From contig JAGMVK010000001.1 in the NCBI GenBank assembly GCA_020747065.1, forward strand, positions 3,162,001 to 3,226,000: a stretch of 64,000 nucleotides of DNA. Reading direction: 5' to 3'. The notes beneath the pieces were generated by a model. It was given only the letters and a program-made list of their open reading frames with translations. It ran no database searches and was not told where the DNA came from. A program made the translations under genes and the position numbers. The stretch is from Cadophora sp. MPI-SDFR-AT-0126 (Eukaryota; Ascomycota; Leotiomycetes; Helotiales; Ploettnerulaceae). Shown here in pieces: positions 24,519 to 35,985 of the stretch (its first letter is position 1; the number at the start of each line of letters is the position of its first letter).

Positions 24519-26548
24519 GGCGACATGTACTGGTGTGCAGCAACATTTGTTTTATTCTTTCTAATGCTTTCAGCGATCTTGTCAGAGTCATGATGGGGTT
24601 TCATTGTGCGTTTTTGGAAGCGTCTTGTTATTATTTTCTCCATTCATTGCAGTATTATTCGCGCGTGAAAAGATATGGCTGTTCGGTTTATCGTTGCAAG
24701 AAGGTTCTAGGACAGTCTCTCGGCGTCCCATGGCAGATGTCACATTTGGGATGGGAGGATCGTTCGGGAGATGGCAACTGGTACCGCCTCCAGCTACCCG
24801 CTTTCCAGCTGGCTGCCTTTCAGTATTTGGTTGGTTGCATGATGGCCTCTTTCATCATGGTTGTTTAAGAAAGATCCCCTCGAAGGCGTTCCCCGACCGT
24901 ATTACCTTTGGGAGCATTGGTCCAGTAGAGTAGTGATAGTAGTAGTAGATAAATAGGACACTCAGTGGATGGCATTGATATACCGATGGAGTGACATTGA
25001 ATAGTGACTGAGCATGTCTTTGCTCAATATCATATCATCTTTCAACTTGTCAACTAATAGGACAGTGTTGCCTCCGTAAGCATATCACATATCACAAAAT
25101 TTTCAGGTCCAGAAGAGAAATCACTCCCTGTCCATGCAGTATCCCGATACCAAGCTGTCCGAATATCGGGAGGCTGCCTTCATTACTGACGCAAGGCTGT
25201 CTGCCTTGGAGAATCAAGCGGTCAGTCGGTTTTAGGAGGTGGCGGGATTTTTGCTTTCGGGCTGTCCATCTGCTGTGCATGAGGAAGCGTCTCTTTTCCG
25301 CAATCGTGGTAGGATACCGATTAGTGGTCACAAGTACTACAGAGCCTGAGCTTGAAACCAGCTCTCTCAGCTTTAGCCACCTGAACCGTACCACTGTTGT
25401 ACTCGATTGTGATTGGTTGCCTGCTGACGGAGTACCAAGTACCATGATAAATGTCGTGGCAGCCTAGGCAGGAGGCCGGTAGGCTTCGGTGTTGAGTGGG
25501 TAGCTCTTTTTGGGTTGCCCACGATTTGAGTGTGGTTTGGACAGTTTTAATGATCAATTGGAAATGGAGTCAAGGTGACTTTTATGTTTGAGACCGACAT
25601 CTCAGGCCAGGTTCGGAGAGGAACCTTTGTCTCGGCTGTGCATGTTTCGGACTTCATTCTATCCGTTTGATCCATCTTATCCGGCGTAACTTTCAGAACG
25701 CCTGTAGATGGCGAACGGCCGACTCTATTTACTTGACTCGGGTATATCGAGGTGAGTGCAGGATTGTTTGGTGGTGGAAGAGATGTCATAGGAAAGAAAA
25801 TTACAGCTTCAACTTCTCATTCATTCATCAATCCTCTAAAAAGAATATAATTCGACGCTGCGGTGATTGAATGAGGAAGTCTCACTCCATTGACGAAGGC
25901 CCGCCCGTGCCTCGATTCAATTCGCCGCCCGCCTTGCCTCGTCTTTGCTTTGCCTTGCCGATGACCTGGAGCTTTATCAAGCCGACGATCACGACGACTC
26001 CGCAGCCTGCTTTCCTTCTTCATTAATATCCACTACCACCAATATCGACATCTTCTTCCACCTCCACTTCATTCACAAGTGCAGAATTTCTTTACCAACC
26101 AGGTAACTTACATCAGAGCCTCTTGATTACTTTCGCCGCCTTCGAACTAGTGCTAGAAATCGCCTTCACCTTGTAGTCGTAATACCGCGCAGCAGCCTAC
26201 CGGAATCAATCAATCAAGCAAGCGAGCGGCGCTAACAGCTTACCTTATCGACCGACGTGAGCTCGGGCTCCTCCCAAGGCAACACCTGCACCTCCTCATA
26301 TCCATCCCATCCCCTCCCCTCACCCACCTCCGCCCGACCTCCATCCCTCTTCCTCAATCATCCAACCTCAAAGCTACTCTCGACTTACAAGAATACCATA
26401 CTGGTTACTTCTTGCACTGCCACTTCGATAACTTCGAAGACTCCGACAGCTGCGAGCATTACAGTTCGTCTTCCCCACCTGATACGCTTGTTGCACGTCA
26501 CCGCTTGACCTCGTAGCTGACACAGTACAGCCTCAACCCACCACAGTC
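24519..26548. other. intergenic; unassigned minus-strand open frames
   Basis: About 2 kb separates the Btz gene from NBR1. Overlapping minus-strand frames at 25092-25445, 25321-25557 and 25547-25789 (the last with ATG) look more protein-like than usual intergenic shadows, including C-x2-C pairs in the middle frame. I could not join them into one convincing spliced gene and recognise no family. The C/T-rich sequence at about 26020-26540 is the likely NBR1 promoter and leader. Confidence 0.35.
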
Positions 26549-29294
26549 ATGGCGTCGACTACTCCTACGACTGCAGATACTCTGGTCACCTTGAAGATCA
26601 ATATCGAGGGTACCAACCGTCGATTCAAGCTTCCTCTTCGTGATCTCGTCCCCAGCACTCTTCCGGATAAGGTATGTCGTGGTTCCACAAGCATCCCAGC
26701 CTGGCCTGATGGCAACCCTTCTTCACGATGCTTGATCGTTGTACGTTTCTAATGGATGCTGACATAATTGTTTGCTCGCTCATAGCTCCGATTCCTCCTC
26801 GCAATTCCTCCTTCCTCAGAGGCCATCTTCGAACGTTATTCCGACAGCGCCGCCGCCTTCATTGTCCTCGACCCAAACAACACTTCGGTCTACAAGCAAC
26901 TCTACCGTGCTGCAAAGGCAAAGCTAAAGCTTCGTCTCAAGGTCACTATCAAGGAAAAGGAGCCGGTCACACCCAAGCCTGCTACTGTCGAGGACGAGGA
27001 GCCTAGCCCAGTCAGCCCAGTTGAGGAGCAGCCTTCCCCGGTCGAGCCAACACCCGAGGTAATTCCTGCTCCAGCTGCAGAGTCAACTGTCAGCTATCCC
27101 GAGAAGACTGTTTATCCAGGAAGCGTTGCCGAGATCCAGAGAGGATTCGAGGAGCTCTTGATCAACAGTAACCAACGTTCGACCCCCACCTTCACGCCAT
27201 TCGCTCAGCCATCAAGCAGCTCTACCTGCTGCAGCCAGTTGAACAGAGATATTCCCAACATATTCCACCACAAGGAGGTCCCAAGAATGAACACATGCTC
27301 GAACAGTGAGATCCCGGTCACCCGTGGAGCTGCCGCTCGTGACAAGTGGTTCGCTGAGCTTGCCGGCTTGTCCACTTTGGCCAGCGACCGCACAGCTGGT
27401 TCTTGCCTCCCTATCGTACCGGCTTCCCCGACTCCAGAGACCATCAGTATCTACTCGGTCTACTGCAACAACTGCCAGGTTACAACATCCAATGCACACT
27501 ATCATTGCAGCACTTGTGATGATGGTGACTTCGATCTCTGCCAAGCCTGCGTGGATAATGGTGTTACCTGCGGTGGCGATGATCACTGGATGATCAAGCG
27601 CTTCGTCAAGGACGGAAGAGTTATCAACAGCACCACCGAGACGATTGCACCAAAGTCTAGTCTTGGAGAGAAGAAGGAGACTTGTGTTGTTTCCGAAGAC
27701 CCGGTTGCTACCCGTACTTGCAACTCTTGCATCTCTGGTACGATTTTATATCCTGTTTTCAGTTGTGTCACAGCGCTAATTCATTTCTGCAGAACTTTCA
27801 GAAGAAAATTTCGTTACTTGCACTTCATGCCCCGACTACGACTTGTGCATTCCCTGCCATGTCAGCTTGGAGCATGGACACCACCCCAAGCATGCATTTG
27901 AGCCAGCCGTCGAGGATACTACTCTTGACTTGGTTGCTAATGCACTTCTTGCTCCGGGCCGAAACACTGGTCACAACGCTATCTGTGATGGTTGTGACAA
28001 GTACATCTACGGTGTCCGCCACAAGTGTCTTGATTGCCCAGATTGGGACTTCTGCTCTGCATGCCACCCCAACGCTAGCTTCATCCACCCCGGCCACCGA
28101 TTCGTCCCCATCTACGAGCCTCTCAACGATATCTCGGCTATGTCAAGATCATTTGCTACTCGTGCCCGCCACCATGGTATCTACTGTGATGGCCCGCTCT
28201 GCAACTCCGGCAACGGACAATCTTTCATAAAGGGCGACCGATACAAGTGCGCCGTCTGCCACGATACCGACTTCTGTGCCAGCTGCGAAGCCAGCCCATC
28301 CAACCGCCACAACCGAACACACCCTCTCATCAAGTTCAAGACCCCGGTCCGAAACGTTAGTGTCACAACTCTTGGTGATCATGAGGATGGGCAGCGTATG
28401 CCAGTCATGGGCGATCGCCGTGGCCGTTCGAGCACATCGAAGTCCACTGAGACCACACCTGCTCAATCATCAAATGCTGCCACTCAGGTTCAGACCGTTG
28501 CTGAACTCAAGCCCACTGAACCAATAAAGGCTGAGGCCCCACTTGAAGCTGAGAAGGCTCCAGAGGTCAAGAAGGAGGAGGCAAAGGAGCTTCCGGCAGC
28601 TGTTGTGAAGGAGGACCTTGTAGCTCACTTCGTTCGTGATGTTATTGCCGATGGTACCATCATGGCACCAAACACCGTCTTCGAGCAGACCTGGTATCTC
28701 CGCAACGGCGGCAACACCTCCTGGCCCGCCGGATGCACTGTCAAGTTCGTTGGAGGCGACAATATGTGTGCTGTTGATCCCGAGCACCCAGCCAGTGTTC
28801 ATGAGCTTGTGTCTGCTGCCGAGAGCACCACTTGCTACACTGAGGTTGCCCCAGGCCAAGAGGCAGGTTTCACTGTTTTGATGAGAACCCCAAGCCGTGC
28901 TGGAAACTCTATCTCATACTGGCGCCTTACTGGCCCAGATGGAGATAAGTTCGGTCACAGACTGTGGTGTGATGTCAACGTTCAGATCCCAGAGCCAGTC
29001 ATCAAGGAAGAACCCAAGGCCGTGGATACCAAGGTTGAAACCGAGGGTAGCCAGATGATCTTCCCCAAGTTGGAGAAGGAATCCCCAGCATCCAGTATCC
29101 ACGAGCCTGCACCAGTTGCCACCACTGCACCTATTGCTGCTCAAGATGAGCTGGACGAATTCGAGGATTTCGTCGATGAGTCCATTGATGACGATGAGAC
29201 CGACGATGGTTTCCTAACCGATGAAGAGTACGATATTTTGGATGCGAGCGACGAAGAGATGATCGCTGAGCAAGTCAAGCTTCTCAAGAAGTAA
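26549..29294 (+). CDS. NBR1: NBR1-type selective autophagy receptor, 858 aa
   Basis: Three exons: 26549-26671, 26786-27737 and 27793-29294. The protein has a PB1-like domain (about residues 11-98), a Pro/Glu linker, four ZZ-type zinc fingers (about 266-312, 352-396, 417-465, 485-538, each with paired C-x2-C motifs and late Cys/His ligands), an acidic/Lys-rich linker and an FW (four-tryptophan, NBR1) domain at about 630-757 (for example TWYLRNGGNTSWPAGC). The acidic tail carries a candidate Atg8-interacting motif, YDIL at 838-841, preceded and followed by acidic residues. No UBA domain is visible. NBR1 proteins link cargo to Atg8 on the phagophore; the fungal forms use ZZ and FW domains to bind cargo enzymes or ubiquitinated proteins (family knowledge). 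The start codon is the only ATG that keeps the PB1 strand intact. Confidence 0.93.
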
Positions 29295-30562
29295 ATGACC
29301 TTCTTGAGTAGCACGGGAGAATGTACGGCGGGATATGGTACGAAGGCGCAAGATTGACACAAACAGCTCTGGATAGCGGATTTGGGTGGAGCAAAGGGGT
29401 TTTTCGGATGATCATTTTCGCGCTGGTTTTTCTTTCTTTCACACTTTGCTTTCCAGGTCTTTCCCTCGCATGTATGTTACTTGGACGGGTACGCGCTCTC
29501 TTTTGTTTCGGCCATTTGGTCTCTTGCCATGGATAGATGGAGACTTGCACTTTTCGGCTCTTTAGTGGGATGGTGGCTCATTCCACCGACCTCCTTTCTT
29601 GCGAAGGAAAAGGAGTCGAGAGTAAGAAAGCCAGGTTCTCGCATCATTCGGTGTGCCCGCATACATGCAATCAATCAATCAATCATACCAATATCAATAC
29701 CAACAAACAACGAAACGAACGAACAGAACACAAACAACATAACAATACGTCTTCCTCGTGATGGACGGATGAATGAAATCTCTCTTCTCCACTCTTGTGG
29801 TCACGCGCGTGCATATGTGCTCTTTTCTGCTGCGGGGCTTGTTTCTTAGTCTGCTTCGTCCCAGGTTTGCTTTGTTTTGCGTTGGTGAGGTACGCAAATA
29901 TGGTGGAGAGGGGGGCAATGAAAGGTGTGGCAATGAGTGAGCATGCAAGTAAGCAGACTGCTATGAAATATGAATCTCTATATGAAAGTTTGATTCGCCC
30001 AGAGTTGTGAGGTATGAAGAAGTGTGAAGTATGATGCATGATGTGAGATCGGTACTGTTAGATCTGAAGAGGTGATGTGACATTGACATGACGCTCTACC
30101 TGTTGTGAGTTAACACCTGGATCCGGGAGCTTTGCGCTGGTGCTCTGACCGGCTCAATCGTTTCACTCTGTCGAGGCTACACTTACTGCTCTACGAAGTG
30201 CTATGTTTTGGAAAGATGTCAACTTACCAATGTACATTTTACGTCGACAAGCTGGACTCGTAGCGAGGAGCATGATTGAAAGCAAGGTATAAGGAACGAA
30301 ATGTATGCATGGATAGTAATGTGCTGAGATGATATTAGGCAATCAGCCCGGAGTGGCCCATGGAGGTTGAAAGTAGCGCTTAGATGTCTCAAAGGCTCAG
30401 GACATTATCAACACTGATTGTACATTAATCAAGTCAAATGAACCAGGTGTTTCGATTGCTTTCATTTAAAGGCTATTCTCACACCTCGCAAAGAGCCATC
30501 TTGAGTCTCTCATCTCATCGAGTGCACAAAAAAATCAACTCATAGTCTCTCCTTCCCTACCA
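29295..30562. other. 3' flanks of convergent NBR1 and HAD genes
   Basis: Short tandem repeats (AATC at about 29670-29690) and AT-rich sequence; no gene is supported. Both neighbours end into this region, so it holds their 3' UTRs. Confidence 0.6.
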
Positions 30563-31637
30563 TCAAGACGGTATCTCAATACCATACTTCTCATAATCAA
30601 ACCCCTCCAAACTTTCCAAACTTTCGGCCCATCCATCTCCAACTTCACCCACCTGCCCCTCATCACCATCAACAATCCTCACCATCCCCGTCCTCCCCGC
30701 CAAAATCTGCTCCCACATGCCTCGATACTCATCCACCAAATCCACATGCGGCACCCAAACGACCCTCATCCCCGCTCTCCGCCCAGCCTCAACACCCACA
30801 ATGCTATCTTCGAAGACTAAACACTCGTTAGGCATGATAGGCTTTCTTTCCTGCTTCTCCTCCTCTTCCTTCTCAGTACTCGGACCACTGGTAGCAGAAA
30901 GAGAGTCGTTAATAGCTCCCAAAGCAGCCAGATAAACATCCGGCGCCGGCTTCCCCCTCCCCTTCTTCACCCTCCCATCATCCCCCAAAACCCTCCTCTC
31001 CTCCCCAAACGCACCAAGCAACCCCCTAATCTCCTCCCTCTGCGTCTTCAACTCAAAAGTCGCCCTCTTAGTACTAGACGCAAGCGCCAGCTCGATCATC
31101 TCACCTGTCGAGACGCTGCGTGCGAGACCGAGGTTCTGGAGGAGGGCTGCGGCGCCGGGCATGGGTTTGCAGGTTGGGAAAGTGCGGTAAGTCTCGGTGG
31201 ATTGCTCGAGGGCATATTGGGATCTGGGGATGGGGAGCTGTGCCCAGGCGTGGAATGTGTCGCCGTTTGTTGAGTTGGGGATTCCGGTTAGTTGGGCGCG
31301 GACGGAGGGGGTGAGGGGTGGCCGGTTGTATTTTTGTAGGATCAGGTTGGTGGAGGTGGTTATAATGTCTTCCTATTCAAAGGAACGGCTTCAGCATGTA
31401 GTGTATATGAAGAGCATTGCGGTTGGAACGGGCGTCGAACACTTACCGTGTTGATCAGGAGTCCGTCCATGTCGAATATGCAGGCCCGAATTGCGGGGAA
31501 GCTGGGATGGGTGTTAGCTTTGTGAACGAGGAGATTCAGATGTTGAGCAGGGTAAGTTTATGTTTTATGTATGTTTATCTTTCAGTGGGCTACGTCCTGG
31601 TAGATTCAGCCACTTACTCGGTCTTTGGTAAAGCCAT
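30563..31637 (-). CDS. HAD-superfamily phosphatase, 294 aa
   Basis: Three exons: 31618-31637 (20 nt, six codons and two bases), 31447-31501 and 30563-31372, giving 294 aa. The HAD motifs are present in order: motif I DMDGLLINTE (from about residue 17), a Ser/Thr in ALASSTK (about 122-126), motif III Lys in RGKPAPDVY (about residue 166) and motif IV CLVFEDSIVGVEAG (about 209-222). The cap lies between motifs I and II. The layout matches the fungal relatives of pseudouridine-5'-phosphatase (PUDP; yeast YKL033W-A), which hydrolyse small phosphate esters; the substrate here is unproven. A Lys/Glu-rich insert at about 186-203 between motifs III and IV is unusual. The tiny first exons are easily missed by automatic annotation but are needed to supply motif I. 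Confidence 0.88.
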
Positions 31638-33346
31638 GACCTCAAAAGCGAAGCAACAATGTTAATAGCTTCGTCCCTACTCTGAGAAGGCAATGGCACT
31701 ACGACGGGAGAAGAACGGCGACAGGTGGACTCTGAGTTAGATGTAAAGTACCATGATACATGTCCTATGATGTTGATTGTGATGCTGAAACGAGTGTGAG
31801 TTGAAGTTGCATTTCATTGAGATGCCAAGCGTTATTCCTGCCCATGGCCGCTAAGCCTGATCAAGAAGTTTATTTACATCCTTATCTGAACAAGTCTTTG
31901 CAACCGAGGAGGATGAAAGTCTATTAGAATCTAGTTCTTTGACTTGAATTTGAAAAGAGCTTTTTATATTGACTTCTAACTAGGTTTTGTTTCTACTCGA
32001 TTATAGCTAGGCTCACGCCTTTATCTCACCTTGTCGGTTCAATACCGAATATAAGCCAAGAATCAAACGTAAATATATCATATATGCATATCAAGCTTGA
32101 TAGTGTGGAAATCTCTTCTTCTCTTTCTAAGAGGGGGTGGGAGATGCCAGAATATATACTGCCTCCCGAAACGCCACCGAATCGCCTCCGTAAGTGGCCC
32201 TACCCCCTATTCTAGCTGAGACATGCCTTATCTGGGCCTGTGGACCAACACTCTTATTATATGGAGATTAACGTCTTCCCCTTCATAATATCAACCTAGT
32301 TTCTTTTCTTTCTTGATAATAAACAATTATTAATCTCTACTATAAGTTTAGATTCGCTTCGCAGATTCTATATAGATAAATACAGTCTATATCCCTTATT
32401 TCTAAAGTTTAGCGATCTGCGAAGTTGATTTAATACCTCTACGCCTTTAGCGTTAAGCTATGCTTCGTTTCTGTGACATCTCTATAACTTCTCCTCTACA
32501 GCTTACCTCCACAACTAATCTCAAATTCCGTCAAAGCCATAGGCGTTGATTAAGATTCTAATTTTCAGTAGTAGAGAAGCCTCGAGCTTGTGCAGTGCAT
32601 CAAAACTACAATAAAACAGAAGCACCTGCCGAATAACATGGAATGCCCACCTCAAACGTACTGTGGAAACATCAGCTCCTCATTTAAAGTTAGCCACGCT
32701 TCCAGCTATTCAAACTCCTGCCCAGAAAAACTTCCAAGCTGCAGCGACCTCCCTCTTCAAGTCGATCCAGCTCCTTAGCTTCCTCAGGCTACTGGTCTCA
32801 AGTACATCATCCCAATTAAGGAACTGGAACTCACGACAATTACTACAAAATACAGCATAGATCCAGGAGGAAATGAAATGATCCGGATTGGAATCGTCTC
32901 ACGATTTAAAATTCAACCAATCCTCCTTGCCCCATGCTTTCGTCCACAAGAATTTCTGAGCTCCCTTAAACATGAGCCTCAGATCATTCATGTCTCAAAC
33001 AGCCGGACCGGATATTTTTTGTTCCGCCAACTAGGTGTCCTATCGATCGTTCAGCAATAACAGTAACAACAATGCCAATCTTTATCCGCTGTAGCTTGTA
33101 CGACGTCAGTTCGTCCCTTCGCATATTTCGATCTGTGACTCGGCTAGTCTCGGCAAGGTGCTGGGTATTGGGTACTCGGTATGTGACCCATGGCGCTTAA
33201 GGAGTTCATGCTATTGGTGCCCGCGACTGGCTTTGAAGACCCTTACCGTAAGCACAGATCCCTATCCTTCTTGCACGGCTTGACTCGAGGACTCGAGAAC
33301 TCGCCAAAGTTATACATAGAAAAGTCTCAATTTGTCCCTCCTTACC
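31638..33346. other. AT-rich, RIP-like intergenic region
   Basis: From about 31900 to 32590 the sequence is AT-rich with many TA dinucleotides, suggesting a degenerate repeat relic. At 32590-33060 one plus-strand frame stays open except for a single TAG (about 32776), but I do not recognise the peptide. The final 280 bases lead into the HeLo-like gene. Confidence 0.4.
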
Positions 33347-34711
33347 ATGGATCCCTTGAGTATTGGCGCCTCGGTGTTGACTGTAATCGCAGCTACGATT
33401 ACAACGATGAAGACGCTCAATGAGACCGTGGGACGATACAGAGGTCGCGATAAAACGTTGGCCAGACTGCAAGGCGGACTCTGTGATCTTATCAGCGTTC
33501 TCAAATCGTTGGAAGAGGTCGCTGCTTTTGAGACCCCCATTCTGGCACTTCTGAAAGGTCCTGTTAGTCGGTGCGCCCAGGTGTCTCGCGAGTTTGAAGA
33601 CGCCATGAAGAAATTCGATGTCAAGTCCAAACCAGGTTTGAAAGATTGGACAAAGATGGAGTTCATGAGAGGGGACATCAATGAATTCATTGATACCTTA
33701 GCGGACTACAAGTCGACGATCACAATTGGACTAGGAACTATCAACATGTGAGCATCTTTTGATTACTACTCATGCTTAAGGGATTTTGCTAAATAGTCTC
33801 CCAGGCACACTTCCAGACTTACACAGCAAGTCGTTGGGGAGTACAGTGAGATGGTCAAAGATACAGCCTACAACCTTGAGGTGCGCCTCCAACGGATTGA
33901 TGAAAAAATGGCAACCCTTACTTCATATAATTCGACTCTACTGGGGGATTCAAGCATCGATCTCCAGGACGAGAAAGCCGTAACGATACAGTGCCTTCGG
34001 ATTTGTGAACGCGCAACCTCTTACATCCAGTCGTTACAAAATGAGCAACCTACACTAAAGGGAGAAGCACTTGAGCAATCTGCTGGAGATATATTACGCC
34101 AGTTTGAAGCACAGCTTTTGACCCAAAAAACGCTGAACGAAACCCGAGATAAGCTAGTGGAGACAATCGGCCGTCTACGGGAACGTCTTGACTCTGTGAC
34201 ACTCAATCGAAGTGACGACTGTGAAAGCGATGCTTTACGGTTGAGAGAAGAGATTGAGTTCTCAAAGCAATGTCTGGAAGTGTGCAGAGCGGCCACCAAC
34301 CAAGTGTCCACCCAGAAAATACACGTCATCGGGGAAGTCATTGCGGATGGTGATTGTGATCAAGTTGTGGTGACAGCTCTTGCGGATCTCTTCCATGTCG
34401 GAGCCGTAAAAGCGAAGGGCAGGTCGATGCAAATGGTTGGCTCAATGCCGGCTGACACAATCCGGGGAATGTCCAAAGATCGTTATGGCAGCCGCTTTGG
34501 TTCTCTCGATGGGAAGCTCGCGGTTGCGCAATCTGACACCGTTACCGTGTCACCATCTCCTCTTGTAACAACAAAGACAGACTCGCCTGCTATAAAGCTC
34601 AGTCAAACTAATGAAGAAGGAAGTTTGGCATCTACAGAATCGATGTACAATAAGCCATCCTCCAACGAAGTCAGGAAACGAAAGGCTGAGAGTGAAGGTG
34701 GGACGAAGTAG
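33347..34711 (+). CDS. HeLo-like/PigL_N N-terminal domain protein, 435 aa
   Basis: Two exons, 33347-33747 and 33805-34711, flank a 57-bp GT-AG intron. The ATG at 33347 sits in a good context (ACCATGG). The protein opens with MDPLSIGASVLTVIAATITT, a hydrophobic helix typical of the fungal domain described for STAND/NLR-like proteins and azaphilone-cluster protein L (PF17111, HeLo-like). A long helical region with probable coiled coils follows (about 60-270), then a conserved C-terminal module (about 295-350) and a disordered Ser/Thr/Lys-rich tail. No NACHT or NB-ARC domain and no ankyrin or WD repeats follow, so this is a stand-alone form. Related HeLo and HeLo-like domains act in regulated fungal cell death, but many members of this abundant family have no known role; no function is claimed. 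Confidence 0.8.
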
Positions 34712-34989
34712 ACTATGGCATTCTAATGATGCGAGGAAAACCCCTTTCCAAGTCCAAGACCTGCAAGGGGAACTACTTCAAAAATATCACCTCGAAATCT
34801 CCTGTAGGTTAAGATAAAGAAACCATCTCACTAAACTTCCGACAATCTCACATAACTTTGATTCTTGGGTACGCATCCAGATCGCCTCTCAATATCAAGG
34901 CTGTCGCAGGTGAGACTCCATCTCCAGAGGAGCCAGACTGAAAGCAGCGCTCTCCATTTGCAGTGATGCCATCTTGTTTCCGCAACTTC
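34712..34989. other. 3' flank of the HeLo-like gene
   Basis: No gene is seen; the sequence grades into the AT-rich block that follows. Confidence 0.5.
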
Positions 34990-35187
34990 AATTTTAATTG
35001 AAAACCTTTCTATTAAATATAATTATTTAATCTTATCTTAGCTATCTTAAGGACTAGCGCTATAATTACTCGATATTTTACTTATTATTAGCGCTATTTT
35101 CTTATAGTTTTCGCAAAGGACTAAATAAAACAATATTTATCTCAGATAGTAAGTAGTAAGGTAATAATTTATGAAAAGGTAAATTAA
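34990..35187. repeat. AT-rich RIP-like tract
   Basis: The sequence drops abruptly in GC and is dominated by TA/AA/TT with repeated AGCGCTAT-like words, as seen in RIP-mutated repeat relics of filamentous ascomycetes. No coding capacity remains. Confidence 0.45.
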
Positions 35188-35635
35188 TGTAACGGTCAGG
35201 TATTTACTCGGCGTAGACACAGAAGGCTGCGGTTGATCTCTGATGATCAAGAAGTAGGTGTATCACGTACGCGATTAGAGACAGTTACTAGTATAGTTGA
35301 GGATACTATTTGAGTTGAGCACGAGCTCCTATCTAATAGCAGATGTGCCAGTCTTATATAGAACCTTCGTCCGTCGAGGATCTCCTGGGATCTCTGGATC
35401 TTCAGGATCCATAGAGATCCTGAGATCCATCACGTGACACGACCACAGAAGTCTGCAGCCTAATCACCGTGTTCCTGATCACTATTGAATTCCATAACCA
35501 GGTGATAAATGTTCCTGGGACCTAATTGGCTCTTAAGAACTCTACTCCTAGGAGCCGCTTGGTTCCTAGGCGTACGCCCGTTCCTAGGATATTTCCTCCT
35601 GGGGTTCTACGAGCCCGCAGGACCTGTCTGTAACA
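35188..35635. repeat. possible solo or truncated LTR
   Basis: The segment begins TGTAACGG and ends CTGTAACA, so it has the TG...CA ends of an LTR and a typical length (448 bp). A TATATA-like box occurs at about 35355 and a GGATCTCT/AGAGATCC hairpin at 35388-35420. The five bases on either side (ATTAA and TGGAT) do not match, so target-site duplication is absent or the ends are wrong. No gag or pol sequence is found beside it. Confidence 0.3.
35388..35420. repeat. imperfect inverted repeat (hairpin)
   Basis: GGATCTCT at 35388-35395 pairs with AGAGATCC at 35413-35420, and an inner GATC/GATC pair encloses a short loop. Further GGATC words flank it. It lies inside the possible LTR. Confidence 0.6.
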
Positions 35636-35985
35636 TGGATATGCCTTTTATGCCCAATTTTGACACGGTCATAGTAGGAATCAACGCCGAGTGATTTTCA
35701 GTTGACTTAAGCAAGCGGTTTGGGTCATCACTATTATTACACTGTGATTTTTTGAGCCACATAAGGCTTCAATTGGACAATAAGGTTTTGACCTTCATTT
35801 ATTTTTCGTTTGTCTCTTTATCAGGTGTAGGGGTCTATAAATGTCTTTGAGATCACATAAAATGCTCAAACAATAGGTTTTGGCTTTGTAATACTGAGTC
35901 CCGTACGGCGAGTTAAACAGTCGATCTGCAAGAGAAGCCGTACATGATATTCATTACTCGGTCTCTTAAAAAAGCATCCCCAAGC
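35636..35985. other. 3' flank of NOP13
   Basis: No gene is seen; a short open frame reaching back to 35509 is mostly within the possible LTR and has no protein-like features. Confidence 0.5.

Noticed and set aside
35509..35694. 61-codon plus frame with hydrophobic residues
   Set aside because: Almost entirely inside the possible LTR; hydrophobicity follows from CCTAGG/TTCCTGGG-type repeats, not from a membrane protein.
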